DNA of 64,000 nucleotides, taken from Calamus simplicifolius (lineage: Eukaryota > Streptophyta > Magnoliopsida > Arecales > Arecaceae). The stretch covers positions 104,349-168,348 of the forward strand of contig UESW01004240.1 in assembly GCA_900491605.1 (NCBI GenBank), read 5' to 3'. Both the position numbers and the translations under genes were made by a program. Below the pieces are notes generated by a model. It was not told where the DNA came from and searched no databases. It saw only the letters and a list, made by a program, of their open reading frames with translations. This document shows positions 1-10,789 of this stretch, one piece after another (positions within the stretch are counted from its first letter, which is position 1; every line of letters begins with the position of its first letter).

Positions 1-1
1 A

Positions 2-1383
2 GATCCCCGATACACCCTGCTGCTATCGGAGGACAACCTGGAGTCGGCGGGCCTCATCTCCCACCGGGGTAAGCCTCTCCACCTTAGCCAAAAATTTCGC
101 TTCTCTTTCTCTCTTTTTTTTTTTTTTTTTTTTGAAAACCAACTTGATGCATGCAGCCATGAAGATACCGGCGGCAAAACTGTTGAGGGGCGCCTCCAAG
201 AAAGGGCCCGGGAAGGACCATCCAGGGGTCAGCAGGCCCCAGCCCCGAAGCGCCCGATGGCCGGGCCTCCCCCCGGCACAAGTCTCCCCACCCCGGCTCC
301 GCAAATGTCCCGGCTGTTCCGGAGGTCGACCTCACGGCCGACACTCCACCAGAGGTGGGGACAACCGCGGGAGCCGCCGTTGAGAGCCAGCCACGGGGGG
401 CCCATATTGACCGAAGAGCTCCCGGCTCCTGGGGATCGACCCCGGATGCCACCAGGGATTGGGGTGAGGGACCATCTGGTCCCGCGAGTCCACCCCCGAG
501 GGGTCGCCCAGGAGTGGCCCACGCACCGAACCGGGGACAGCTGAAACGGCGGAGGGAGGTGGGGGCGAGCCCGGGCCACCCCGAGACTCCTGGATGACGG
601 TCGCTGGGCTGAGCGAGTCCTGGCCCGATCTTTGTCCTAGGATCCTGGAGGACCTCAGTCACCAGAAAGCGGGCGTTCTTCCGGGACTCCTATGCCGCGT
701 CGTCAGGGTAAGATCTTCTTGCCCTTTACCTTTTATTTTTCCTTAGCTGACCTGGGCTTACGCGTGCAGATTGCGCACTCCCTAAAGGCCGCCAGGGAGG
801 TAATCGCGAGGGAAGGTCTTCTGGGAGACGCAGAAGGAGGTTGAGGAGGCTCAGCGCCGCGCGGAGGCGGCCGAGAAGGCGCTGGAGTCCAGAAGCGCCT
901 GGCGAGCGGTAAGGCCGCCGAGAGCCGGGCGGAGATTGAAGCCAACCGTGCGCGCGCAGCGCTCCTCCAAATGACGGAGGCTGAGAGCGCTGTCATGGCC
1001 AGAGACATGCATATCTCTGAGTTAACCTCAGCCCTCCAGGAGGCCGAAATCGAGCGGGCGCGGCGGCGGAAGAGGCAAGAGCGGCGAAGGAGGAAGCCGG
1101 CCGAGGAGGAGGTGAGCCGCGCTCGGGAGGCCGAAAGGGTTGCAACGGAAGCCCTTGCCGCAGAGAAAACCCGAGCCGCTGGGCTCATAGAGGAATACAA
1201 GGCGTCCGGGCGCTTCGCAGACGACCTGGCCGAAGCTTCGGCAGCTGTATTCCTGACGGGTTCCAGCATGGCAAGGAGAAGGTGGCCAGAGACCTGAACT
1301 TCCCCCGGGCCCTGGAGGTTGAACTGGAGCGGTTGTCAGACTTGGCCCCTTCTGATGATGAGCCCGCACCGGCAGAGCCGTGA
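2..1383 (+). pseudogene. Antisense accessory gene of element 1, C-terminal coiled-coil part (5' end outside window)
   Basis: This plus-strand gene lies downstream of the minus-strand pol, as expected for a Tat-lineage antisense additional ORF. Exon 1 (2-68) ends at a GTAAGC donor. A T-rich intron ends in TGCAG at 156, and a second intron runs from about 709 to 754 (GTAAGA...CTTAG). The last exon encodes a charged, Ala/Glu/Arg-rich coiled coil (about 960-1240) with repeated EAE/RAREAER patterns, then an EEYKAS motif and an acidic Pro-rich tail ending near 1383. The middle part (about 260-600) changes frame at least once, so I call it broken. The C-terminal layout matches the antisense gene of element 3 (39210-42216). 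The function of these proteins is not established. Confidence 0.6.
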
Positions 1384-1733
1384 GCTCGCACTTGTTGTTT
1401 TTTTCTTTTTTTTTAAGTCCGACAACGTCGGCATTTTGTAGTCCCTTCAATTAATGAAAATACTCTTCAAATGCTTCTGAATTGTCATGACTTCATCGAT
1501 TGACATGTAGCCCTGTATCCCATTAGTTCTGATAGCCCGGGGGACAACTCTTCGCTATTCCGCCCCAGCTGTTTAACCCGAAAGTTAGGCCAGGGAGGGT
1601 AATTCGGAGCGGAAACGCCGTCAGTCAGAGGTTAGGTAGAGGCTCCTCGGGGGCAACGCCCTGTCAAGTATTGGACCTTGTACTAAATATACGGGGTCGG
1701 CTTTTATCTAGCTAGCGGGCTGATCAACTTTTG
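1384..1733. other. Non-coding spacer between antisense gene and 97-bp array
   Basis: This stretch holds the 3' end of the antisense gene, with T-rich tracts near 1398-1414, and then GC-balanced spacer leading into the array. I see no ORF or RNA gene. Confidence 0.5.
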
Positions 1734-2778
1734 TTGCTGAGAGCCGGTGGTACACCGCTCTGCCAGTGGTACACTGGGCTTTATGCCTGGCTGGTGCAGG
1801 GCTTTGAGTGCCGACCGGGCCGGGCTTTTGTTGTTGAGAGCCGGTGGTACACCGCTCTGCCAGTGGTACACTGGGCTTTATGCCTGGCTGGTGCAGGGCT
1901 TTGAGTGCCGACGGGGTGCCGGGCTTTTGTTGTTGAGAGCCGGTGGTACACCGCTCTGCCAGTGGTACACTGGGCTTTATGCCTGGCTGGTGCAGGGCTT
2001 TGAGTGCCGACGGGGCCGGGCTTTTGTTGTTGAGAGCCGGTGGTACACCGCTCTGCCAGTGGTACACTGGGCTTTATGCCTGGCTGGTGCAGGGCTTTGA
2101 GTGCCGACGGGGCCGGGCTTTTGTTGTTGAGAGCCGGTGGTACACCGCTCTGCCAGTGGTACACTGGGCTTTATGCCTGGCTGGTGCAGGGCTTTGAGTG
2201 CCGACGGGGCCGGGCTTTTGTTGTTGAGAGCCGGTGGTACACCGCTCTGCCAGTGGTACACTGGGCTTTATGCCTGGCTGGTGCAGGGCTTTGAGTGCCG
2301 ACGGGGCCGGGCTTTTGTTGTTGAGAGCCGGTGGTACACCGCTCTGCCAGTGGTACACTGGGCTTTATGCCTGGCTGGTGCAGGGCTTTGAGTGCCGACG
2401 GGGCCGGGCTTTTGTTGTTGAGAGCCGGTGGTACACCGCTCTGCCAGTGGTACACTGGGCTTTATGCCTGGCTGGTGCAGGGCTTTGAGTGCCGACGGGG
2501 CCGGGCTTTTGTTGTTGAGAGCCGGTGGTACACCGCTCTGCCAGTGGTACACTGGGCTTTATGCCTGGCTGGTGCAGGGCTTTGAGTGCCGACGGGGCCG
2601 GGCTTTTGTTGTTGAGAGCCGGTGGTACACCGCTCTGCCAGTGGTACACTGGGCTTTATGCCTGGCTGGTGCAGGGCTTTGAGTGCCGACGGGGCCGGGC
2701 TTTTGTTGTTGAGAGCCGGTGGTACACCGCTCTGCCAGTGGTACACTGGGCTTTATGCCTGGCTGGTGCAGGGCTTTT
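1734..2778. repeat. 97-bp tandem array (about 10.8 copies) behind pol of element 1
   Basis: The unit repeats exactly every 97 bp from 1943 onward (phase points 1943, 2040, 2137, 2234, 2331, 2428, 2525, 2622, 2719). The first copies differ by a few bases and one is about 2 bp longer; the later copies look identical. Each unit contains the palindrome CCAGTG-GTA-CACTGG and a repeated TGGTACAC. The array starts about 100 bp beyond the integrase stop, i.e. in the 3' untranslated region of the element, the place where Tat/Ogre elements are known to grow tandem repeats. The reading frames across it are by-products of a unit that lacks stops and is not a multiple of three. Confidence 0.97.
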
Positions 2779-2876
2779 TGTGAAGATTTAGTAGCTAAAA
2801 TTGAATCTTGTTAATATTGAATAAGGGTGAAACCCAAGCAAACAGGGGTGATACTTAACATGAAAAGGAGGATACA

Positions 2877-3950
2877 TTACTGATAATACCGGCGGAGGTT
2901 ATCCGCATTCCACGTCCTAGGGAGTGGCGTCCCATCAAGTTCTTCAATTTTATAAGCTCCGTGGCGCAGCGTCTCGGTGATCCGGTAAGGTCCCTCCCAG
3001 TTTGGGGCTAGCTTGCCTCCCTCAGTTGGCTTTGAGACCTCGGCCCGTCGAAGGACTAGGTCTCCTGGTAGGAACGTCCGCACACGAGCGTTGTAGTATT
3101 TCGCGGCCCGTTGCCGGTAGGCTGCCATTCGAAGCCGCGCCCTGTCCGCACTTCCTCCACCAGGTCGAGGTTGGCTCGCAGTTGGTCAGGGTTACCTTCT
3201 TCACTGTAAGCCTCCACCCGGGGGCTAGGTGCTCCGATCTCCACAGGGATAACAGCTTCAGAGCCAAAGACTAAGCTGAACGGCGTTTCGCCAGTGGGGG
3301 CTCGAGGCGTTGTGTGATAGGCCCATAGCACGTTGGGGAGCTCCTCCACCCATCGTCCCTTGCAGCCATCCAGCCGAGACTCAGTCCCTGGAGAATGATT
3401 CGGTTAGTCACTTCAGCTGCCCCGTTGGTTTGAGGATGCCCGACGGAAGTGAACCTCTGACAGATACCCAGCTCGGAGCAGAACTCCCGGAAAGGCGCAT
3501 TGTCAAACTGCCGGCCATTATCAGTGACTAGTGTGTGCGGCAGCCAAACCGACATATGATTGACTTCCAGAAGAAAGATCTCACTTTGCTCTCGGTAATC
3601 TTGGCCAAGCCTCAGCTTCAACCCACTTGGTGAAGTGGTCCACCGCCACCAAGAGGAACTTTCGCTGCCCGGAAGCCGGGGGAAATGGACCCAAGATATC
3701 CATGCCCCACTGGGCAAAGGGCCAAGGCGCCACCAAGGGGGTCAGGTGAGACGTCGGCTGTCGCTGGATATTGGCATGACGTTGGCAGCTATCACATTTC
3801 TTGACAAGCTCGGCCGCGTCCTCCTTCATCGTCAGCCAGAAGTACCCTTGGCGCAGGGCCTTGTAGGGCTCTGCCCCCCAGATGACTCCCGCATATGCCT
3901 TCGTGGATCTCCCTGAGGATATAATCTGATTCAGTTGGCCCCACACACCT
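2877..3950 (-). pseudogene. Integrase of element 1 (C-terminal part of pol)
   Basis: The minus strand encodes, in order, the zinc-binding segment ending in CDSCQRH (near 3790), the first catalytic Asp in MDILGPFP (near 3700), the second in TDNGRQFD (near 3515) with the catalytic Glu in TNGAAEVTNR (near 3410), and a C-terminal GPY-type module with NWEGPYRI (near 3000). It ends in NLRRYYQ and a stop at 2877. The catalytic residues of the DDE core are all visible, but the frame changes around 3270, 3350 and 3600, so one continuous protein is not encoded. Integrase inserts the cDNA copy into the genome. Confidence 0.9.
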
Positions 3951-4356
3951 GAGGACCGGGTATGAGAAGGATCTCCGATAAAGCTTCCCGTCCATCATCA
4001 AGAATCTCGGGGCCCTTCGCCTGAGCAGCTTGGCCTCAGCGGGGTTCTCCGGGAGAGTACCGTCGGTCAAGTACCGGATGTAGGCATCCAGGAGGGGCTC
4101 CACTGGCAACATCGGCCTCGGTGCTGGGACTTGTAGGTGCTCCACGTATGTCCTTCCCAACGTCCCGTCGACCGAAGTGGCCAACGGGACAGGGCGTCAG
4201 CCCTGGCATTCTCGCCCTGGGGATATAGCTGACACGGAAGTAAGAAAAATGAGACGCCTGGGACTGCACCTTGCTCAAGTACGGGACATGGTTGGGTCCC
4301 TAGCCTCGTACTCCCAGTAATTTGTCCAGAAATGAGTTGAGAGTCCGTGAAGGCCC

Positions 4357-4935
4357 TCAAGCGCCCCCTAGCCCCTCAGCTAATCTCATCCCCGCCAGCA
4401 GGGCTTCGTACTCCGCCTGATTATTGGTTGCTGGGAACTGGAATCTGAGAGCGTACTCCACTACGTCTCCCTCCGGGCTTGCGAGAATGAGTCCGGCTCC
4501 GCTCCCTTGAGAGTTTGCCGCTCCATCCACATGCAGGATCCAGTCCTCCGCCTCCTCAGATGAGGGAGAGTCCCACTCCTCCGGTCGCGCCTCCTCCATG
4601 TCCTTCTCGGTCCAGGAACACTCGACTAGGAAATCCGCCAACACCTGAGACTTCATGGCTGACCTTGGCCGGATGGACAGGTCGAACTCACTTAGCTTGA
4701 TGGCCCATTTAGCCAGCCGGCCGGAGGTGTCGGGGCGAGACAAGATAGCTCGCAGGGGCTGGTCCGTAAGCACCACGATGGGATGGGCTTGAAAGTAAGG
4801 CCGAAGGCGCTGAGTAGAGACCACCAAGGCGAAGATAATCTTCTCAGTTTTTGAATACCTGGTCTCAGCGTCATGGAGTACTTTGCTGGTGTAATAGATT
4901 GGCTTCTGGGCTCCGTCGGTATCCATGCGCACAGT
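4357..4935 (-). pseudogene. RNase H and archaeal-type second RNase H of element 1
   Basis: One open stretch covers the end of the Ty3-type RNase H (YYTSKVLHDAETRYSKTEK, then VVLTDQPLRAILSRPDTSGR) and then, after a linker, a second RNase H with the signature WILHVDGAANSQGSGAG and NNQAEYEALLAG. The second domain is of the archaeal type and marks the Tat lineage. The reading frame breaks at about 4360 where the second domain should continue (LRAFTDSQLISGQ follows in another frame to about 4300), so the domain is split. The role is removal of the RNA strand during reverse transcription. Confidence 0.88.
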
Positions 4936-4949
4936 ACGGAGCTGACAGC

Positions 4950-5930
4950 CTCGGGGGAAGCGGCCAGATATAAAAAGAGCTCCTCTCCATTTTCAGGCTT
5001 GGACACAGCGGAGGAGTGGAGAGAAACTGCTTCAATTCTTCAAAGGAGCCCTGACACTCTTTCGTCCACTCGAAGCCGTTAATCTTGCGCAGCGCCTTGA
5101 AAAAGGGCAGGCACCTCTCCGCCGACCTTGACATGAAACGACTCAAGGCCGCCACCCTCCCCGTCAGGCGCTGCACCTCCTTCTTGCTGACCGGGGGCCG
5201 CATCTCCAGGATAGCTCTGATCTTGTCGGGGTTGGCTTCGATCCCGCGCTGGGTCACCATGAAACCCAGGAACTTGCCTGCCGCTACTCCAAAGGCGCAT
5301 TTGTGGGGGTTGAGCTTCATCCGGTACCGGCGCAGATTGTTGAAAGTCTCCTCGAGGTCAGCTACATGGTCCGCGCTGGTGCTCTTGGTCAGCATGTCAT
5401 CCACATATACCTCCATGTTGCGCCCCAGCTGATCCTCAAAACCTTGTTCATTAATCTTTGATAAGTGGCCCCGGCGTTTTTCAATCCAAAAGGCATCACC
5501 CTGTAACAGTAGATCCCCTTCTCCGTGACAAAGGAGGTTGCTTCTTCATCTGCTGGGCTCATCTTGATTTGATTATACCCCGAGAACGCATCCATGAAAC
5601 TGAGCGTCCATGCCCGGAGGTGGCGTCCACCAGCTGGTCGATTCGGGGCAGCGGGAAGCTGTCCTTGGGGCACGCCTTGTTGAGGTCGGTGAAATCCACG
5701 CACATCCTCCAGCTTCCACTGGCCTTGCGAACCATCACGACGTTCGCCAACCAGTCGGGGTAGCGCACCTCGCGGATGTGGCCAGCCGCCAACAGCTTCC
5801 GCACCTCCTCGTCGACAGCCTTCTGCCGGTCCGGGGCAAAACTCCTTTTCTTCTGCCTGACGGGCCGGCACTCCGGTCGAATGTTGAGCTGGTGTGTAAT
5901 CACCTCCTCCGGGATCCCGGGCATGTCGGA
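4950..5930 (-). pseudogene. Reverse transcriptase of element 1
   Basis: Minus-strand motifs appear in the correct order: QKKRSFAPDRQKAVDEEV (near 5850), YPDWLANVVMVRK (near 5750), DFTDLNKACPKDSFPLPRID (near 5660), SFMDAFSGYNQIKM (near 5590), MPFGLKNAGATYQRLMN (near 5480) and the catalytic YVDD (near 5405), then the connection region FLGFMVTQRGIEANPDKI (near 5255). All polymerase motifs are present. There are frameshifts near 5640, 5420 and 4990. The enzyme copies the element RNA into DNA and is normally cleaved from a gag-pol precursor. Confidence 0.9.
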
Positions 5931-6103
5931 TGCTGACCATGCGAAGACGTCGGCGTTGGCCCGCAGAAAGGTAAGGAGCGGTCACGAGCTTCGTCCGGAA
6001 GTAAGGCTCCAACTCGAACCGTCTGCGCGGGGTCCTCCCCGAGGGGGAAAGTGAGCAGCCGCTCGGCCGGTTCCCCCCTCCTCTCCAAGTCTCGGGTCAA
6101 GCC

Positions 6104-6539
6104 TCAGGTGCCGGTGCAGGTGCCCTCCTGGGGACTAGGGGCCAAGTGATAGCAAAGCGCCGGCAGGCCCTGCTCTCCTCGCATCTCGCCGATCCCTCTG
6201 CTGGTTGGGAACCTCACGAGGAGCCGCTTGGTGGATATGACGGCATCCAAGAGGTTGAGCCCGGGCCTCCCAAGAATCGCATTGTACGCCAGGGGCACAC
6301 GGACCACCAAAAACTTTATAAGGACAGTGCTTTGGCACGGAGCCGTCCAGCCGTTACGGGAAGAGTAATTTCCCCTCGACCCTCACGGAATCTCCTGTGA
6401 ATCCCATCAAAGGCGTGACGACAGGTCGAAGTAGATCATGCGACAGGTTCATGCGAACAAAGGCATCGTAGTTTAAAACATCTACGGAGCTTCCACTGTC
6501 GACTAGGATTCGTTTTACAGGGTGCTTAGCAATCGTCAT
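6104..6539 (-). pseudogene. Aspartic protease of element 1
   Basis: The active-site motif ILVDSGSSVDVLNYDAF is intact near 6490 and is followed by GFTGDSVRVEG and, in a shifted frame, by AYNAILGRPGLNLLDAV near 6270, the second conserved block of retroviral-type proteases. One frameshift between 6360 and 6310 separates the two blocks. The protease would cut the gag-pol polyprotein. Confidence 0.85.
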
Positions 6540-6700
6540 GGATACGACGACGCTATCATCATCTTATTTACAACCCCTCCAAGTCCTTTTCGAAAAAAGG
6601 AATTACAGCTCCGCTCCCCCCTCCCCCCTTGGTCTCTTCGACGGGCCTCCTGCCCCCCAGGAAATCATCGCCACCGTCTTCTCCGTCGGGGCGTTATCAA

Positions 6701-8254
6701 TCACCGGCGGTGCAGGCGCTGATGGGCCGGGAGCTCCCGGGTTGTTCCTTTGGACGAACTTCCCAGGTGGCCCTGTTGAATGAGGTCTTCAATGGCTTTC
6801 TTCAGCTGCCGGCAGTCGTCGGTGTTGTGGCCATGGTCCCGGTGGTAGCGGCAGTAGAGGTTCTTGTTCCGGGGGATCTTCGGGTTGATGGGAGGAGGGC
6901 GTTGCAGATAAGGCTCCCCTTCGATCTCGAGCAGGATCTGAGATATTGGGGCAAGCAAGGGGTGTAGGCCCGTCTCTCGGTGCAGGAGGTCGAGGACGGT
7001 TGTCTGGTCGGCGAGGAGGCTCGGGCCTCCTGGGGCGGGCTTCTGCAGGTTCTGGCTGGGTGGCTTCCTGGGGACACTCCCGCCAGCTTCACGCCGGGAA
7101 AAGTCAGCTTCGTCCGCCCGGATGTACTTCTGGGCGCGGATCAAAGTTCGGAGTAGGAGCCCGGCGGCTTCTTGTCAAGAGAATACGCGAAGCGAGAAGG
7201 GCGGAGCCCCCGCTTCAGAGCCAAGGTAGCCACCGAGTCTTCCAGGTTGTAGACCTCCAGGGCGGCCTCTTTGAACCGGGCAACATAGTCCCGCAGAGGC
7301 TCGCCATTCTTCTGCTGAACGGCAAATAGACTGTCCGCCACCTCGGGATCTTCCGGCAGGCGTCAAGTGGGCCAGGAAAGCCCTCTCCAACTGGCGGAAG
7401 GAGTCGATGCTTCGTGGCGGCGAGAGTACCAAGCCCGGGCAGCTTTTTTCAGAGTAGCCGGGAAAGCAACACATAAGTGAGTCAGTGGCCCCCTGAACTT
7501 GCATGAGTACCTTGTAGCTCTCCAAATGGTCCAGGGGGTCCGTAGTCCCGTCGTATGGGTCCAGTTGAGGAAGGCGGAACCTGGTAGAGATGGGCTCCTC
7601 CATGATGCGGCGGGACAGGGGAGGCCGACTGTCGTATCAGTCTCCGGCAGGTGGGTGATCCGACGGCTAAGCTCCTCCAGCTTCTGATTACACTCCTCGA
7701 GTCGACGCTCAGCTCGACGAGGCATCCGGCCATCAAAGGAGCCCTCCCCCGAAGATTCAGAAGAAGAGCGAGGGCGGCGATGCCGGCGGGCGCTCCGCCT
7801 CCTTTCCGTGCCGCCGCTTAGGAGAAACTGGCGTGGCGAGAGGGAGACCGGGGCCTTTTGGATGCTTCACGTGATGCGGCTTGGCCGGGGATCGGCGGCG
7901 ATGATCTGCAGGAACTGGCGATCTCCGGCGGGAGGAATGCTGGCTGGGCTGCACCACCCGGGACAGACGGGTTCGGCTCCGGCTGCTGCAAGGCCGCTTG
8001 CTGGTGCTGCAGGCCCTGAACCATCGCCGCCAACGACTGGACCTGCGTGGCCAGGGCAGTGAATCGATCTTCCTGGAGTTGCTGCGGAGCAGGCGCGGGG
8101 CGTCATTCTGCGGAGCAGAAGGCCCTGCCCCCGGAGATCAGAGGCTCCGGAAACTGGATGCGAGAGCCGGGGGGGCCTCCGCGGGTGGACCAGCCCCGCA
8201 GCGCTGCCCCCCAGCGCGACCGGCTGAAACTCCCTTCGTTCGAGTCGTCACCAT
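6701..8254 (-). pseudogene. gag of element 1
   Basis: The likely start is the minus-strand ATG at 8254, because the encoded MVTTR matches the MVVTR start of gag in element 2. A Pro/Gln/Arg-rich N-terminus is followed by the Retrotrans_gag core: LDPYDGTTDPLDHLESYK (near 7560), ARAWYS and SIDSFRQLERAFLAH (near 7400), LFAVQQKNGEPLRDYVARFKEAA (near 7300) and ALKRGLRPSRFAYSL. A zinc-knuckle-like CRYHRDHGHNTDDC sits near 6850. Frameshifts lie near 7740, 7480, 7350 and 7140. Gag forms the particle in which reverse transcription takes place. Confidence 0.88.
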
Positions 8255-8307
8255 GGCTTTAAGTTGAAGGAGAAAAAGAAAGCTGCTGGTTCGACGTCTT
8301 TCTTACA

Positions 8308-8326
8308 CCCCCTCCTGGCGCGCCAA
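8308..8326 (-). promoter_or_regulatory. Primer binding site of element 1
   Basis: Two bases inside the LTR end (minus-strand ...GGCGTCATCA, then GA) the minus strand reads TTGGCGCGCCAGGAGGGGG. TGG next to the LTR is the expected complement of a tRNA CCA end. Element 2 has the near-identical TTGGCGTGCCAGGAAGGGGG at the same place. I cannot name the tRNA from memory. Confidence 0.7.
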
Positions 8327-8569
8327 TCTGATGACGCCAAGTCACCTTCCTCAAACGTCGGGGAAGACGGACGTCCTTCTCCTCGGAGTCCTGCAAGAAA
8401 AGTCCCCGGAGACCGGTGACCGGTGGGGACCCTCCGACGATCAAGTCAGTCACTTGGGCTCAGACAAAGAACCGCTCAGCGAAAAGAGCTGAGGCGGTTA
8501 GGGTTTTGCTGGGAGGAAGAAAGCTCAGAAAACCAGAGTTCAGATCCCTACTTACAGCGCGAGCACGTG

Positions 8570-8577
8570 CTTTTATA
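8570..8577 (-). promoter_or_regulatory. TATA box in the LTR of element 1
   Basis: Minus-strand TATAAAAG lies in the LTR between U3 and the leader, at the normal place for the element's own promoter. Confidence 0.6.
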
Positions 8578-8924
8578 CCTGTCCGAATATCCTATCTTAC
8601 TGTTTGGAAGATCACCATCGTACCATCGCTGCGCGTGCCGGAGACATCCCGTACCGCTTGCCGACGTGATATCATACGTGTCCAACAGCGCGAAGGCATT
8701 CAGTGCGCGCCGTCGGATGATATGACCGAGCACAGTTGCAAGCGGTAGCGAATCGTACGCCGTAGCGAGGCATGGCCATGCACAGGGACATGCAATGCAC
8801 CATACGCCGTTATGAGGTATGGCCCTCCGTAACGGGGTGCAATCACGGGCGTACTGAGGTCACGTGGGTGCGTCGTGCGGCCTGAAGTCGTCATTTCTTT
8901 CGATTGAACTGCATGCCAATTGTT

Positions 8925-10340
8925 GATGACCCCACCCTGAGACCAGAAGGGTCCGGGGATGGGGAGATGCCGGTGCACCCCGAGACCGTGGGGGGTCTCG
9001 GGGCCAAGAGATGATGACCCCACCCTGAGACCGGAAGGGGTCCCGGGGGTGGGGAAATGCCGGTGCACCCCGAGACCGGGGGGTCTCGGGGTCAAGAGAT
9101 GATGACCCCACCCCGAGACCGGAAGGGGTCCCGGGGGTGGGGAAATGCCAGTGCACCCCGAGACCGGTGGGGGGTCTCGGGGTCAAGAAATGATGACCCC
9201 ACCCCGAGACCGGAAAGGATCCCGGGGGTGGGGAAATGCCGGAGCACCCCGAGACCGTGGGGGTCTCGGGGTCAAGAGATGATGACCCCACCCCGAGACC
9301 GAAAGGGTCCCGGGGGTGGGGAAATGCCGGTGCACCCCAAGACCGGTGGGGGTCTCGGGGCAAGAGATGATGACCCCACCCTGAGACCGGAAGGGGTCCC
9401 GGGGGTGGGGAAATGCCAGTGCACCCCGAGACTGGTGGGGGTCTCGGGGTCAAGAAATGATGACCCCACCCCGAGACCGGAAGGATCCCGGGGGTGGGGA
9501 AATGCCGGAGCACCCCGAGACCGGTGGGGGTCTCGGGGTCAAGAGATGATGACCCCACCCCGAGACCGGAAGGGGTCCCGGGGGTGGGGAAATGCCGGTG
9601 CACCCCGAGACCGGTGGGGGTCTCAGGGCCAAGAGATGATGACCCATCCCGAGACCGGAAAGGATCCCGGGGATGGGGAAATGCCGGAGCACCCCGAGAC
9701 CGTGGGGGTCTCGAGGTCAAGAGATGATGACCCCACCCCGAGACCGGAAGGGGTCCCGGGGGTGGGGAAATGCCGGTGCACCCCGAGACCGATGGGGGTC
9801 TCGGGGCAAGAGATGATGACCCCACCCCGAGACCGGAAAGGATCGGGGGTAGGGAAATGCCGGAGCACCCCGAGACCGGTGGGGGTCTCGGGGTCAAGAG
9901 ATGATGACCCCACTCGAGACCGAAGGGTCCGGGGTGGGGAAATGCCGGTGCACCCCGAGACCGGTGGGGTCTCGGGGTCAAGAGATGATGACCCCACCCG
10001 AGACCGGAAGGGGTCCCGAGGGTGGGGAAATGCCGGTGCACCCCGAGACCGATGGGGGGTTTGGGCCAAGAGATGATGACCTCACCCTGAGACCGGAAAG
10101 GATCCCGGGGGTGAAAAATACCGGAGCACCCCGAGACCGGTGGGGTCTCGGGGTCAAGAGATGAGACCCTACTCCGAGACCGGAAGGGTCCCGTGGATGG
10201 GAAATGCTGGTGCATCTCGAGACCGGTGGGGGGTCTCGGGTCCAAGAGATGATGACCCCACCCCGAGATCGGAAGGGTCCCCAAGGGTGGGGAAATACCA
10301 GTGCACTCGAGACCGATGAAGGCCTCGGAGTCATTAGCCG
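8925..10340. repeat. GC-rich tandem array of about 88-bp units (about 16 copies) in U3 of element 1
   Basis: The phase marker GATGACCCC recurs at about 8925, 9013, 9101, 9192, 9280 and so on to about 10250, a spacing of 86-91 bp. Each unit holds two inverted repeats: CCCCGAGACC...GGTCTCGGGG and a weaker GAGACCGG...GGTCCCGGG. Units differ by small indels and base changes, so this array is older or more variable than the 97-bp one. Long reading frames on both strands run through it but simply follow the repeat. Confidence 0.95.
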
Positions 10341-10709
10341 TCATTACCTTTTACCTGACGATGTGGGATCAGTCATATTAAATAATATTATAAATTATCT
10401 CATCCAAAAGTTACATTGGATTCCTTTTGGTGAAAAAAGAGCGGTAGATTCCTTTTGGCCCAATTACCCCCACAATTAATGAGACATATATGCACAACTT
10501 TAGCCATGGAATATTATTTCTTGGTCATGCGTGAGGTATCCTTTACGAATTTATAATAAAACTAAGGTGGGGTTAGGTTCCGTCGAGTGTTGTCAGCTCT
10601 TCTTTTTGGTCGCATTTCATGTCCTCACCTCCGTAGCACGGAGCTCGTTTCCCAAAGCCCATGAAGGAAGGGTTGGTGTCAGTTGATGGCCCCAGGCCTC
10701 ATTGAGACG

Positions 10710-10787
<78 letters not shown>
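10710..10787. repeat. (CT)n(AT)n microsatellite in P1
   Basis: About 25 bp of CT are followed by about 54 bp of AT. The paralogous tract in P2 (26134-26192) has a much shorter AT part. Confidence 0.95.

Positions 10788-10789
<2 letters not shown>

Larger units (their letters stand above)
1..10373 (-). mobile_element. Ty3/gypsy LTR retrotransposon, Tat lineage (element 1; 3' end outside window)
   Basis: Read on the minus strand: 5' LTR (about 10373 to 8329), primer binding site, gag, protease, reverse transcriptase, RNase H, a second archaeal-type RNase H, integrase (stop at 2877), a 97-bp tandem array, and then a spliced gene in the opposite direction. This order, with a second RNase H, an array behind pol and an antisense extra gene, is known for the Tat (Retand/RIRE2-like) lineage of plant Ty3/gypsy elements. 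The coding region is broken by many frameshifts. The 3' LTR must lie to the left of base 1, so LTRs cannot be compared for age. Confidence 0.9.
8329..10373 (-). repeat. 5' LTR of element 1 (about 2.04 kb, with array in U3)
   Basis: The inner end is fixed by the primer binding site; minus-strand sequence before it ends in GGCGTCATCA. The outer end is placed near 10371-10375, where the minus strand begins TGACTGATCCCACATCG and where the duplicated segment P1 starts on the other side. A minus-strand TATAAAAG (8570-8577) marks the core promoter about 240 bp from the inner end. U3 is mostly the tandem array at 8925-10340. The 3' LTR is outside the window. Confidence 0.8.

Noticed and set aside
257..597. 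Independent plus-strand genes
   Set aside because: These are pieces of the shifted frames of the antisense accessory gene of element 1.
1734..2778. CRISPR-like array
   Set aside because: The units are directly adjacent without unique spacers, no cas genes are present, and the DNA is from a plant.
1708..2791. Many frames of 84-127 codons on both strands
   Set aside because: They are produced by the 97-bp unit, which is not a multiple of three and has few stops in any frame.
2877..8254. Endogenous pararetrovirus
   Set aside because: There are LTRs, a primer site, an integrase and the gypsy order RT-RH-IN, and no movement protein; this is a retrotransposon.
8860..10344. A 494-codon reading frame on the minus strand
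   Set aside because: It runs through the 88-bp array and repeats the same peptide with shifts; the array lacks stops by composition. It is not a gene.
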